This document shows positions 48,246 to 61,100 of a stretch of 64,000 nt of DNA, one piece after another; the first letter of the stretch is position 1, and each line of letters opens with the position of its first letter. The stretch spans positions 744,001 through 808,000 of the forward strand of contig JARWKL010000005.1 in the NCBI GenBank assembly GCA_029961685.1, given 5' to 3'. The notes below the pieces were generated by a model. That model ran no database searches. It saw nothing but the letters and a program-made list of their open reading frames with translations, and was not told where the DNA came from. The translations under genes were made by a program, and so were the position numbers. This DNA is from Aristolochia californica (taxonomy: Eukaryota > Streptophyta > Magnoliopsida > Piperales > Aristolochiaceae).

Positions 48246-50460
48246 GTGTTTCGAGTTGTCGAAATGATGTAATGTTTCCTTCAATCTTTCTTTGTGCCTG
48301 TCTGTTGCTCTGTGCTTTCCTGTTTCTTTCCAATCTTTAGTTCAGTGCCTTTAGACCGTATGTAAGATATCATTTTCTGCTGCTGTTATATGGAGTAGAG
48401 CCTTGGAACAGTTTGATCTGTTGTTAGGTGGTGAAGAATGGAACTTTGTACTGCTCACCGACAGTGCTGTGCTGTGATTTGATCTTCTTCTTCTTGTATT
48501 ATGGTTGTCTTTGCATTTTTTGGTGGATGTTGCTGATCACTATATATTCAGCAGTTTGTAAAGAATCACAGCTCCAATTTTCAGCTGAGTTACTGGTTTT
48601 AGCTGATCATCAGCAGCTGCAAAGATGAGTTTCCAAGCGGTAATGAAAGCTAGCACCCTGTGCCAAGTTGTGGAATCCGGTTTAGTCCCTAAAATATATT
48701 GTAAACTCAGTGTTTCATAGAAGCCATAAAAAGACACTAAGGGCGTAATCGAAGTTTATCAGGTCCGGGAAAGAATGGGCATTGATCCCTCTACTGGGTC
48801 TGAAAATCATCATGAAAATTGGTGGTAAAGAGCATTGATTCACTTCCGAAAAATCATTTTGTGTGAAACATGATCAATGGTTATCTCAACTGTTTGATCA
48901 TGATCAAAGGTTATCTCAGTTATTCGATCAATGACTATTTCAACTGTTCGATCAATCACTATCTTAGTCATCTGATCATGATTGGATGGTTCAGATAGTT
49001 ATTTTGCATATTTTATACCAAATAATTTTTTGTATTGGATCAGTTGTTTGATTGACTTAGTTATTTTGAACAGTTTAATCGTTAAATCGGGTTGAGCAAA
49101 TCAGACGGTAACAAGGCCCCAAATGAGATTTCTCTTAACGCAATCGAAAAATAAGGCCCCATTCCCTCTCCATTCTTGGGGGGACTCCATTATTAAAAAA
49201 AGGGGGAATGTGAGGGCAGGAGAGGGTCTGCTGCCCTTATATTCTCTTCTTTGTCTTTGTTCATATCCCTTGTTTTTGTCCTCACAAGAACAACATAATG
49301 ATAAGGAAGGCTGAAGATCCCTTTTTCTACCGTTAGGGTTTATTTGAAATCTCTACAAAAGAAAATAAGAATTTGATTATTATTATTTCAAAAATAATAA
49401 ATAAAATAAGATAATAATTAAATTTTTTTTTAACTAATTATTTTTGGGAATAATAATAATCAAAATTTTATTTTCTTCTAGTTTTTCAAGACGTTTAGGT
49501 TTTGTTTGAAACCCATGCAAAAGAAAATAAAAAAAATAAAAAAATTTTTGGTTATTATTATTCCAAAAAATAGTAAATAAAAAATAGAATTTAATTATTT
49601 TTTTATTTTTACTAACTATTTTTTAGAATAATAATAATTAAATTATTATTATTATTATTATTTTCTAAGGTTATGAAAAAACCATTAAGGTTGGGGCAAG
49701 GGAAGGAGGTTAAATGGGGTTAAATCTGATACGTGTCAAAAAGAGTCGAACGTGGAATTAAATGGGACAAAAAATAAATAAAATTTGTTCGGTGAGGTGG
49801 TCGATCCCTACGCGCACGAACCGACCGCATTTAACCCGCCCGCAGCACATCTCCATCACCAACTTGGCTACATTTATGACGACATCATCCTGACGCTATC
49901 ATTCTTATCCGCCACATGCTACGACGGCCCCACCACCGCCCACTACCATTGACTCCGGATATCCGACCCGGATCCGACTCCAGTCAACCATGTCTGGGAC
50001 CCGCAAGTATGAATATTCTGGCGTAGGTGAAGCCACGTGGCGTTCCTAGATGGCCTTTCTCTTCTGCTTGGACTTTTAACGTTATTTTTTTAATTTTAAT
50101 TTAAAAAATCAAAAACTCAAAATTAGCTTTATTTAAGTCCAATTTTACCTTTTTGAATTTTAAAAAAATTTAAATTATTTTATTTAAGAATTTAAAAGGT
50201 TATTTATATTTTTTATTTAAGAAATAATGTACTTTATTTATTTATTTATTAAAAATATGTCTTAAATGGTGGCTTTTTTATGCTTCAATGAGGTTAGGTT
50301 TGGTAATGGACCCATTAATTAATTTTATTTTCAGGATTATTTTCATAATTATAAAAGTGGGTGGATATTTATATAAATTAATACTGATTACCTAATTTTT
50401 TATTTCCCCATGATTTTCGTTGACTTTCAGAGTCAAATCGGTTAATTTTAATCGCCACGT
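48246..50460. other. NET4 3' UTR and AT-rich spacer
   Basis: Bases 48246 to about 48750 are the likely NET4 3' UTR. A dispersed repeat follows (48858-49075), then a G/C-run patch at 49140-49230. Loosely duplicated AT-rich segments at 49320-49670 include (ATT)n at 49642-49661, and the upstream region of the EDR4-like gene comes next. No gene is recognisable. Confidence 0.55.
48858..49075 (+). repeat. Dispersed repeat, copy 1 (TGATCATGATTGGATGG family)
   Basis: The segment carries several versions of ATCTCAACTGTTCGATCA, then GATCATGATTGGATGG, then TATACCAAATAATTTTTTGT and ATTGGATCAGTTGT. The same blocks occur in reverse orientation at 56945-57150. Internal palindromes suggest a MITE-like element, but the ends are not defined. 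Confidence 0.7.
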
Positions 50461-51761
50461 CAGCTGTCGGCACCAACTTCTACGCTCTCCGTCTTTTCAG
50501 TATTTTGTTTTCTTTGGTTTTTCACTTTCACGTTCACTTTCTTTAGAGAGAGAGAGAGAGAGAGAGAGCGCGTCTCCAGAAGAAGAATTCAGAAATCTTC
50601 CACGGCGATTTGGCTTTTACCTTTCGTTTGTATTTGAAGACCGTGTTCCCCACGTCGGAGTGAGAAGTTTCCAAATCTCTGGATTCTCGGACAAGCTTCC
50701 CCGCGAAGGATCTCTGAAATTATGGGGTGAGTTTCCTTTTGGAGGGGAGTTGTTGTTTTTTTTCCTTGTCTGGAGTGTATGTTTAGCTGTTTTGGTTATT
50801 TGAAGTGGAAACGACAACTTCTTCCTTTCTGAGTTTTTATTTCGATGAGGTATTTGGGTTTTTAAATGGGCTGTTTGGGATCTATAATTTGATCTATTAT
50901 GTGTTTCCTTTTTTTGTTTTTTCAATTGTTTGGCAGTTTTTAGCTCTGGTATGTTGATGCTTTGGGATTTTTTATTTTGGTTCTTTTGGTTGTGTTGAAG
51001 TTGGAAATGGCTCTGGGTAGAGTTCTTTCTTTCTGGGTTTTAATTTCTGTGAGGATCAAGTTATTTCTGTGAGGCATTTGCGTTCGTGAACTAGTAAATT
51101 TGTGTTGCTTTAAGGATCTGTATTTTGTTCTGTTTAGTTTCTTCTTCCTTTTTTTTTTTTTTTTTCTCAGTTGGAAGTTCTCTGATAGGGTGTGTAGCTG
51201 ATTTGGAGCGTATTTTTGTATATTTGGGATATCCTGAATTTGGTGGAGTAACTGATTTCATTTTTTTAATTTAATTTGTAATGCATCTCGTGTGACTTTT
51301 TATTTGAATTTGGCATTTAGTATTTTTAATGAGAAATAGGTTCCTGTTGAAAGGAGGTTCAAAATTTGTGGAGTGAGTGGTTTGATTGTTTGATCTGTTA
51401 TAAAGTTCTGCATTTTCTAGTTTCCGTGTAAATGTTTCTGTTTATGTATGTTTTCTGGATGACAAAGACTTGAATCATTTTATACGTATTTATATGAAAC
51501 TGACAAGTTTGCAATTTACTGTCCATGTACTTGTTTTAGTTAGGTTATGTTCACATGTGGAGGTGCTTCTACTTCCACTTGTTAGCAGTTTATGCAATTT
51601 TAAATTCTATTTCAAACCATAAAATTTCCCTTTTTGGGGTTCATGGTAAGATATTTTGTTACTTGTTCTTGTAGGTAAACTAGGCACCTCTTGAATGAGT
51701 TGCATAAGCTGAACATTATTGCACAATAGGGTGCAGAACTGCTTTAGGTGCTTGAGCAGAC
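50460..51761 (+). other. 5' UTR and leader intron of the EDR4-like gene
   Basis: A (GA)n tract at 50545-50569 lies in the likely first exon, which ends at a GGG before GTGAGTTT donor near 50726. An acceptor near 51729 (CAATAG before GGTGCAG) precedes the ATG. The intron is T-rich. Confidence 0.5.
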
Positions 51762-54264
51762 ATGGCTAGCAGACCTACAAAAGTTCGTTTTGTTAAGTGT
51801 CCAAAATGTAAGCAGATTCTTCCAGAATTTGCTGATATTCCCATGTATCAGTGTGGCGGTTGTCATACAGTTCTCAAAGGTAACATTTTTTCTATCATGA
51901 CTTCCCTTGGTTCAGTATTTTGGTTCTATATCTTATCATTCTTGATTGATAACAGCAAAATATCGTGAAGTTGGTGGGGAAAGCAGTGCTGTGGAATCAT
52001 GCCAAAATAGTGTGAGAAAGCCAGAAGATACTGAATCTGTTGCTTCAACTGAGCAAGCTATGGTTCATTGCTCCAGAGATGAAGATGTTTTCCACATGAA
52101 TCAGGGGAGTGCAGGACTTGAATCTGGCCCTTCTGACAAGAGTTTGAGTGAGCTAGGGGAAAACAATGATGATGTTGCTTTATCAGGTGAGGCTTCTCTC
52201 TGGAAGGAAGAGTTGTCCGAAAATGGTAGAAGTAGCGGAGAATCTAATGGTAGTGATGAAGTGGGAACATCTGATTTCAGGAGAGAGCTGCCTGATCAAT
52301 CAAAAGAAGAAACCTCAAATTGCACAGATCAAAGTGAAACAAGTGAAAAGGTTCAATCTGACCACAATTTGGATTATAAAAATCAGAGTCAAGAAGACCA
52401 AGAGATTATACCAGAGCACTACATGGATGATGATGTAGGAACTTCATCTGGTCATCTTCTCTCTAACAAGATGAAAATGAGGGATACAATGGATGAAAGT
52501 ACAGAGTCTGTCATTTCAGAGGATATGGTTGATACAAAGAACAATGAAAAAATTGAAAACCTTTTGAAATCCCCAACAACTAGAAGCTGTTATGCTTACT
52601 ATGGAAATAATTCCTCTAATGGAGAAGATTTTGATGACCATGTTTCCACTCGCAGCCGAAACCCACAAGTATCGAAAAGAGCATTTAAACCTTCAAGGAT
52701 TGCAGATTCTGTTAGTATAGAAGGGAAGCCACCAAGAAGAGAAGATCTTCTTATGGATAAGATGAGTACTGATCCATCACCACAAGCCCAAGTGACAGAA
52801 TTTAGTCAATTAGCATCAGTTGCATCAAGTGCTAGATACGGTACAGCTTACTCTCAGAGCTTTGCTTGGGATCAAGAGGAATCAAATGGCTATGGTTTGC
52901 ATACTTACGAACGAGAAAATCTGCAGGAACCAAAAGTCTCTGATCCTGTGAAAAATTGGATGGAATCAGAAAGTGTTGGGCCTTCAAGACTTTTACCAAG
53001 GGTCACCCCTGATGGGAGATACTCACTGTCTGTTCATCAAAACAACAATCTATCAAACGATGGACACGAGGAACTTGAATGTTTTGATCAGCACCAACTG
53101 GATCTGTTATCGAAGGTGGAGAGATTGAGAGATAAACTGAGCAGACTCTCAGGCCAAAGTGGAAGAGGAAGGGGAAAATTTCCTGTCGGTGGTCATGCAC
53201 AAGAAGAACTGCCAGATTACAGTACAAACCATATCAAACATCATGTTGCAGCATATGAGAAGAGGAGAATGGCTCCCCAATATCGTGAATCCTCAAAAAT
53301 ACATTTCTCTGGGCCAACAAATTGTAGACACCATGTTGATTATTCCTGCTTGTTTTGCTTCCCGGATGGCTGGCAGTGCTCTGCACAACAGCCACCAACC
53401 TGCTATAACAATGGGCTCTGTCAAAGTTGTGCAGTTCATATCCACCACTGTTCCTATTGTCCTAGTCCTGCCAGTTCTCAGCATCTCTCAGGGCCTAGCA
53501 TCCATGGACCCTTCTTTCCCAATGCCTCAGCCCCGACACATGAAGAAAGACTTCTGGACCATGAGATGGAGAAGTTGCATTACATACAGAGACGCAACAT
53601 GTTGAAGCGCCATTGCCGGCCTATACTAGGCGGGGCACCTTTCATAACATGCTACAAGTGTTGTAAATTGCTTCAGATACCTGCAGATTTTCTTCCGATG
53701 AGGAGACATCAGAAACTGAGATGTGGGGCTTGTTCTGAGGTACTTACATTTTCAATTCAGGGCAAGAATCATGTCATTCCTTTTAGTCCTATTGATGTAC
53801 AACCTCATCTGATACCATCTACATCTGAGGAAGGTCTTGCTCAGGTTGACCCTGTTTCCTGTTCGGATGATTACGGTCACTCATTCTGTTACTATTCTAC
53901 GGAGGCTGCCACCTCTCAAAATGATATGCAAGATAAAATGCAGGCTTCAAGTAGCTCTATAGGACCTCTACAAGATGGAAATTTGGTCTGTGAGAAGTCT
54001 GAGAAAAAAACTGATAACAGACAGGGGTCCACATCGGTTCTTAAGTCATCTAGGGTAGGCAAATCTCAAGAATCATCGCCGAGATCCACTTCTCCCCTTC
54101 ATCGTCTTATGGGCTATTCCTCACCTAGAGAAATAATAGATGGGTCTGCATATGACAAACTAGGTAGTGCGGATCTTCACAGTGATGCAACTTCTAAACG
54201 CATTTCCAAAGAAAATCTGAAGAGGAAGGGATTAACAGAAATTGAAACAGAGTCTGCAGTATGA
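51762..54264 (+). CDS. EDR4-like zinc-ribbon protein
   Basis: Two exons, 51762-51879 and 51956-54264, join through a split Ala codon (VLK-A-KYRE) to give 808 residues. Residues 9-39 form a first zinc ribbon, RFVKCPKCKQILPE and YQCGGC (CxxC twice). A long acidic, Ser-rich, likely disordered region follows, then a short coiled coil DLLSKVERLRDKLSRLSG near 385-400. A Cys/His-rich segment (YSCLFCFPDGWQC to HIHHCSYC) lies near 470-510. The second, DUF3133-type zinc ribbon, about 598-640, reads PFITCYKCCKLLQIPADF and LRCGACSEVL. The tail SPLHRLMGYSSP is characteristic. This layout matches Arabidopsis EDR4, which interacts with EDR1 and clathrin in powdery-mildew resistance. Function here is inferred by family only; the plant has several paralogues. 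Confidence 0.87.
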
Positions 54265-57180
54265 AAAGCACAACGAATCTCATACTTCTTAGCAACGCAC
54301 GAGTGAAGAGGTGAATATACTATGTAGGGTTCGGCCAACTGGAGTGGTTGATCTCTGGCAGGATTTATTGGGAGGGGACCAAGAGAGGAGCCATATGGTT
54401 GAAAATGGGAGATTGAAAATTCATGATAGTGGAGAAGTTTTTCCAGATGGGTTGGTTAAGATGGCAGAAGAAACAGCAGAGTTCATCAACATGAATTATT
54501 CGTGAATTTGGCATTTTTAGGCTGAGAAACTGTTCCTCAGTCATATTCAAAATATTTCTTGTATAAAAAGTCAAAATAACTTTTGTTGATTTGTGTTTGT
54601 ACTTTGTTTGTTCGATCTGGTGAGCTTTTATTCAAGTGTTTTTTTTACTTGTTGGAGTAGATACGTGTGTGATCTTTTATTGTCAGATGGTACCCATTTT
54701 AGGCAGCAGTCTATTGGTGGACTTTTCTATTACAGAATCAGATTATAATCTTAAAATTGGAGTAAGAATTTTTTGTTTAGTTTGCAATTGAAGGTGAAAA
54801 GTATACTCGTTACATTTGGAATTCTTTAGCTTTTGAAAGAGAGTGAGAAAATTGAGTTCTGAGGAGACTGGTATTGTGTTCAGATCAGCGTCAGGATTAT
54901 AAAAAAAAAAAAAAACGTTTCCCTTCTTCTCTCTTCCAGAATTCATATTAATCATGTTATCCTCTCAATGCCCATTTCATACCTTACAAGAGTTTGAAAG
55001 GAAATAGAAGGCAAGTAGTCACATGGTTTTATATTGGCGCATAGCGATGCATTTGCTGGAAATGCCAATCAACAGAACTGAAGCTGTGGGAGGTTGTCCA
55101 AGTAAGCCATATTCATTGATACTCAGGTCTGCCTTCGAACTTAAATACAGATAGACTTACTGAGAATTAATGATTTGATTTTCTTCTATAAGGCACCTTT
55201 GATTCAAACTGGAGGGTGAATTGTTTAATATGGTAGGTTGGATTTCAGTTTCATCTTTCTTTCATTCAACAACTTGGAACAATTAAGTTGTCCATTTGTT
55301 ATCTTCTTTGATAATGGGATTTCTCTATATTACAATTCTCTAAGAGATGGTTGACTTTAAGAAGAGAAACTACATATTCTTGTTTGATTTTCATGCGATA
55401 AAAAAAGAATGCCTCAGATAAAACCAGGTGTCTGAACTTTTGGAGCCCCTTCTGTACTCTGGTGAAGCTTGGAATCTTTAAGGCTTTCTTTTGATTATAG
55501 CAGTCTTCCTATGATTAGTTTACTTCTATTCATCCTACAGACTTTAGCTTTTGTTAAGTAAATTGCATTCAGGGAGATCAGTTGTCAACTGTTGAGAAGT
55601 AATCTTCTCATGTCTTCATTGGTTTAATGAAGGCAGTTGGTACATCACCAGATTCAAGCAGGTGTAAGGAAGACAAAAGGAGACTGGAGTACTTCGAACT
55701 TGATTGCAGTTTTCTGGGAGTAGGTGGGATTGCAGTTTTCTGTAAGGTTCATGTAAGCTTTGAACTTGATTATTTGGTGATTTTCACTTGGAAGGTTTAG
55801 CCCAGTCTTCGTAAGTGATTTTTATTGGATGTTATCAATTCATACGCTGGGTTGTTTCAAGAAAATCATCATTCTGTTCACTTTAGTTCTTTAGGTTACA
55901 AGCTAGATTTCAACAAATACTTACCACATCAAGAAAAAGAGCATTCATCTGTCTCTCATCAAGAACCAAGTTGGCGGACTCAGAAGCTGTGTTCCTTCCT
56001 CTTGCTGTTGCAACAACAATCTCTGTATCCAAATTCTGCAATTAAAGAATTGTCAGTTTAAAAAGCTTACAGGTCTGAAAAAAGCAAATAACAGAGATTG
56101 CTCCAAGGCAAGTTTTAGTTTTGAGTATATTTATCAGAGCTGCAAACTTCTCTAAGGTTTAAAACATAACTAAAAATTCAAGGAATCAATTCTACTTGAA
56201 TCACTTGGCTGCCCTGGTTCTGCGGGCGGGGTTATTCATGATGGAAATAATCGCCTCTTATACTTCTTTGAGGGCCTTCTTGGTATCTCCGACTCCACTA
56301 TAGATAACTCATTGGGTTGTTTCAAGGCCTCTTGGTCTTCCAGGACCGTGACTCCTCATCATTGAAGGAGATTCCAAAGTCGTCACCGATTAATGTGCCA
56401 AAAAAATTTGTCCCCCTTTGGTAGTATTGGGATGTTTATTTTGAAATTTGTAATATAACTTCCAATCTAAATTATACATAGATCTATACCCCCAGATCTG
56501 CCAATCACTTGGCAGACTTTCAAGCAAAATGGGGTTCTTTCCTCTGATGCCTTTTTGTGGAGGACGACCTGTCTTGCAAGGTTGTATTCTTTTCTCATTG
56601 AATAAAAATTTACATATTTTTATAAAAAAAATCAACTTAAATCAACATTTAGACAATCTTGAGTATCTACAAATTACTATCTGATCTCACTACTTGGGTT
56701 GTAACAAAGTTACCTCCCAATGGAACAAAAACAATATAATGATAATATTTGAGGCAAAAAGTAGGGTTGTCCGGGTCAATGCAAAATAAATAATTATATT
56801 AAAAATAAAATATTTAATTTTATTAAATTTTAAATTATTAACGTGTTATTTATTCTAATAATGGTGTATTTTTAAAAATTGTCCAAGTATTTTATTTTTT
56901 TCTCATATTTAGAAATTACCCGTAAAAATATTATACTTACACACAACTGATCCAATAAGAAAAACTATTTGGTACAAAACATGAGAAATAGTTATTTCAA
57001 TTGTCCGATCACTTGGTACAAAACATGCAAAATAGTTATCTCAGCCGTTCGATCATGATTGGACGATTGAGATAACTATTGATTTTCATATTGGATTAGC
57101 CTTTGTGATCCGATGGTTGAAATAGTCATTGATCGGATCGACTGATTATAAAGTACCCTACATGGGACCCGTCTTAGGCC
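54265..57180. other. EDR4-like 3' region and spacer
   Basis: An open frame at 54311-54505, one base out of the EDR4-like frame, lies in the expected 3' UTR. Farther on are weak open frames (55825-56061 and others) without recognisable content, an AT-rich stretch at 56740-56950 and a reverse copy of the dispersed repeat. No further gene is recognised. Confidence 0.5.
56945..57150 (-). repeat. Dispersed repeat, copy 2, inverted relative to copy 1
   Basis: Read on the minus strand it gives ATAACTATTTCTCATGTTTT, GTACCAAATAGTTTTTCTTA and TTGGATCAGTTGT, aligning with 49000-49060. It also contains two tandem TTTGGTACAAAACATG blocks of its own (about 56970 and 57015) and a GATCATGATTGGACGAT palindromic core. 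Confidence 0.7.
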
Positions 57181-58129
57181 GTACAACTTCTTCCGCTCGA
57201 TAGCAGCTCGTAGAAAGTAGAACCATTGCGTACTCGGAAAAAATACATCTCAAATATTTTTTCAAGTCAGCGCAGGTGAAAGATTTCTGTTGTTATGCCT
57301 CCAATCCCGTTCGTGTTCGTTAAACTGTAACATGACTTTACTCAATTTATTGTTTATTGTTGGTTATTCCAACACAATTTCAGCTGCATGACTGTCTGAT
57401 CCTCTGCATTACGGGTTGTTGATTGATATTGCTTTCGGCTAATTCGCTGTCTTGGAGTTCAGTTTCTCTGCTATGAGAGTTGGGCAGTGTCAAGGATAAA
57501 CACCATCATTATCCTTTAGCTTCGGTATGAACTTTCGACAGAATTTGTGTGCTTAAGCTCTGAATTTAGCTTCAGTTGCATAAAATATTATTACTTTCCT
57601 GTTTTTTTTTTTCCTCCCATTTCCATTTATGTTTAATTTAGAAATAATTGGAATTAAGACTATTGGTCGAGTGGTTATACCTCCATTTTGTGAACTTGTT
57701 ACTTTTGTACCTAGAAGCTCAAGTGAAGTTTTTTAGTCGTCGAGGACTTTGTCTGCGTTGTTGAAGAAGGTAAAAAGGAACGTTAGAGAAGTGATTTCTT
57801 CACTATCTTTTGTCAATTTCCATCTTTCTACCTCTTCAGGATACATATTGCAATTTTTATGTTATTTTTCTATTATAAAGTTTGGATATGAGTTTTTTTT
57901 TTTCATGTATATGTTTTCCTTCTTAGATTTGCATCAGGGTCTTGCAGTTTTTTTTTTTTCTCATGGTTATAGTTTGTTGCATAAAATAGCTTGGTTTTGT
58001 GGAACTTAACAATCTGAGCACTGTTCATACATTTGCTTAGCTTAATGTAGCCTTTGTGTGACGAACTGATTTTAACTATTGGTTGTTTTTCAGTTTTGCT
58101 CAAAGGTTCTTCCTTTTATTGGGTAAGGA
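57180..58129 (+). other. 5' UTR and leader intron of the SHPRH-type gene
   Basis: A likely first exon covers about 57180-57522 and ends with a CTTCG before GTATGAA donor. The acceptor TTTTTCAG at about 58092 is followed by 37 bases of leader and the ATG at 58130. Confidence 0.5.
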
Positions 58130-61100
58130 ATGGGGCGGCGTAAAGCCCGCCCACACAGATCTGGAGGGATTACACCCGCGCTAAATGTCAATGAAGATAT
58201 CCATACTGGGGCAAATTTTGAGAATTCAGAAAACTCTGAACTAAATCATAAAGACAATGGAGATGAAGTTTCCAAGTCTAGAAAAGATTATTTTGTGGAG
58301 GTTGAGTTCAGTTACACTGCTGGTGATGAACATTTTGACATTGCAGAAGTTATTCTTACCAATATCAGACTTGGAGATGATTTTTCAGATTACCAACATA
58401 TAGAGAATTTATTCAAAACTTCTGAAGTGTCTCTTCGTTTTCGGCTATCTTCAATAGATGAAAATTTTTTCAGACTAGGACACTGGCCTGTCATACCAGT
58501 GTCAGATATATTTCTGGAATTTTTCTTCTTAGAAACTGGTCAGCTGGAGGGTAAAAGGGTAAAAATAATCTGTTCAGGCAGTTTTGATGGTCCGGATGAA
58601 GGTGTTTCAAGCCTTGCACACTTGGTTAATCTTAAATTTTTTATGCTGAGGCCAGTTCCAGAGATTTCACTAGCAGGGAATGGTCCATCTATCCGTATGA
58701 GAGTAGAGATACTTAAAAGTGCTTTTGAGGCTTGTGAGTCACTGTTGGAAACCACTAGAAAGCCATGGAAAAAGAGTATGATGGATGTCATGGCCTGGCT
58801 TCGACCAGAAGTTACAACTCAGGAATCTAAGTATGGGTTTGGTCAAGTGGAGACAGAGGGACTTAGGCAGCATTCTGAAACAGCTCCGAGTAGTTTGAAG
58901 GAAGACGTGAGGTTTGATGTGGCTCAATTTTATGAAGCTATAAGACCATCCAAGTGAGTTTCAGATATCTATTTCAGTTTATTGTATTTTCTTTTTCTAT
59001 TCTTGATTAATTTATTGATATGTTCTGGAATTAGCAAATTATGGGGTTATCTGTTTTCTTTTTTGAGCAAAATTTGTTACAATTGGTTCTGAAAAAGTGA
59101 ACAACCTGGACAGCTGAATAGCATGTGAACACCTCTATATCCTACTTGTGTAATGCAGGAAGTGCCACATAGGTGCTAAGGTTGTAACTGTTGACGCCAT
59201 CATGCATTACATATAACTTACAATGGGAAGTGAAATACCACCCCTCATGAATGAATATTCCTCTTCCTTTAAGCATGAGAAGTGGATTTCATTTTTCCTC
59301 TGATCTACTTTCTGCCCAACGTCTTGTTTATGCTGGCATTTGAGAGTGTATTGCTAAAAGACAGTGAATTTAATTAACCTAAATACCTATATCTTGTGGG
59401 GACTATTAATAATATTTCTGTATCAGTTTATGCCTTGGGATTTCTTCATAAGGACCAATGTATGGTAGGTAGGAGTGTGACTAATCTAGGTCATAATCAA
59501 GTAGCACAGCTCATATAAAGCATAAGGGTCAATAAAAAATAGTGTTTTCCCACAAAAAAGGAAGAAAATAAGGTACACACTGTTAGCTAGTTAAATTGTT
59601 TTTCTTGAACCATAATTTTTCCGTCAAACGGGTTTTGGATGTCATTTCTCATAATTAGCTTTATTGGCATTTTGTGTTAGCTGCTGATGATCACACAGTC
59701 TTAATTAGATAACACATAGACCTGCATGGACATTTCATCATAGATTTCTCTTTGCAGTCATATTAGTAGAATCAAACTCGAATATTCTTTGCTGTCAGAG
59801 CTTATATTAAGCAACTTTTCAAATTCATCCTGGCACTAAAATCTAGTGTTAGTATTTTGCTGAAAAGAATACTTCATCTAAGCTGATCAGAGTCAAGTTT
59901 GTGATTCTCGTTTTATCTTATTAGTTTACATTTGGCTGCAGAACCGAGCCAATGCTGGAAAATGAACTTGCAGACTTGCTTCCACAGCTTAGACCATATC
60001 AGCGACGTGCAGCTTATTGGATGGTTCAACAAGAGAAAAGGGGTCCTCAATACTTGTGTGAAAAGGATCAAAATCTGTTTTTGCGTCCTCTTTCTGTACC
60101 AGTACATCTTCTTGAACACCCTTCGCCAATGTTCTACAATCCATTTAGGCAAGTTTTCAGAAACGATTCCCTTTTATTTTTAATTTGTTCGCTTAGGTTG
60201 TTGTAATGATGAAGTTGAAGATTTGAGTTGATCAATGACCATTTGTTGGATTCACACTCCTTAAATCACAAATCACCTTGTTGATTTCTTGGCCAGTGTG
60301 GAGTGTCATTACATGTTAGATGCCACCCCAAGGGTATTTCCTTTATTCTTAAGCTTATGTAAGAGTAGTTTAGGAAGTTGGGTGTGTATGGGATGTGGAG
60401 GGAATAACTTCATGGGTAGTGTAGTCATCAGGTATCAATTAGGTTTGATCTTAGGGGTGTGATTATCTATTTAATGAGAATTTCATGGTTGAGTAGGGCA
60501 GCCAAGAAAAGCCCTAAGTCCTCTCTCTGTTTGTACTCTTGCAAAAGCTCAAGCATGAGCTCCAGCCAGCTTATCATCTGTTTGTTTCTTCGAGCAGCCC
60601 TTATTTCTATTATCTAGCATTCTCTTTCCTCTTCTTCTCATATTTGAGACATAAGAAGCTTTGTAACATTATATAGTGGGCAAGTCTTAAGCAATTAACT
60701 TTTTTTTTCTTTTTGTATCTCTCTCTCCTTGGGGAGTTCCTTATAGTTTCTAATGGAATTTCTCTCTCCTTACTTGTCTTAAGAAAAGAAAAAAACTAGG
60801 TTGTAGTAGCAGGTCCTGTACTTATGTGTATGACTTTCTATGCAAACTGTGAATAACATGGTAGCATGAATTAGTTGTTGTAATATAAAGCTTATTGTTC
60901 AAGTGTTGGGCATTACAAGAGACAACTGGGGAGTCGCTATGCTGTATTGATTGTGGCATTAGAAGCTTAATAATCATGATTGGTTAATTTTAAAGTGCAC
61001 TGTGTTTACTGTTTTTATGATGTCTCCTTGCCTAATAAAGTCTGGTTCCTTAAATTACTGAGGGTGTTAGTAAGTTGGCTATTGTCGGAAGAGTGTGGGG

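Noticed and set aside
51762..51968. Reading the EDR4-like first exon on through the intron as a 68-residue protein
   Set aside because: A donor at 51880 and an acceptor at 51955 restore the family sequence VLKAKYRE; the longer frame is intron read-through.
57655..57725. tRNA-like GGTCGAGTGGTTATACC
   Set aside because: It resembles a box A, but no box B or cloverleaf follows at the right distance.
60245..60625. Possible solo LTR starting TGTTGGATTC and ending CTAGCA
   Set aside because: The flanks show no 5-base duplication, and no matching second LTR is seen.
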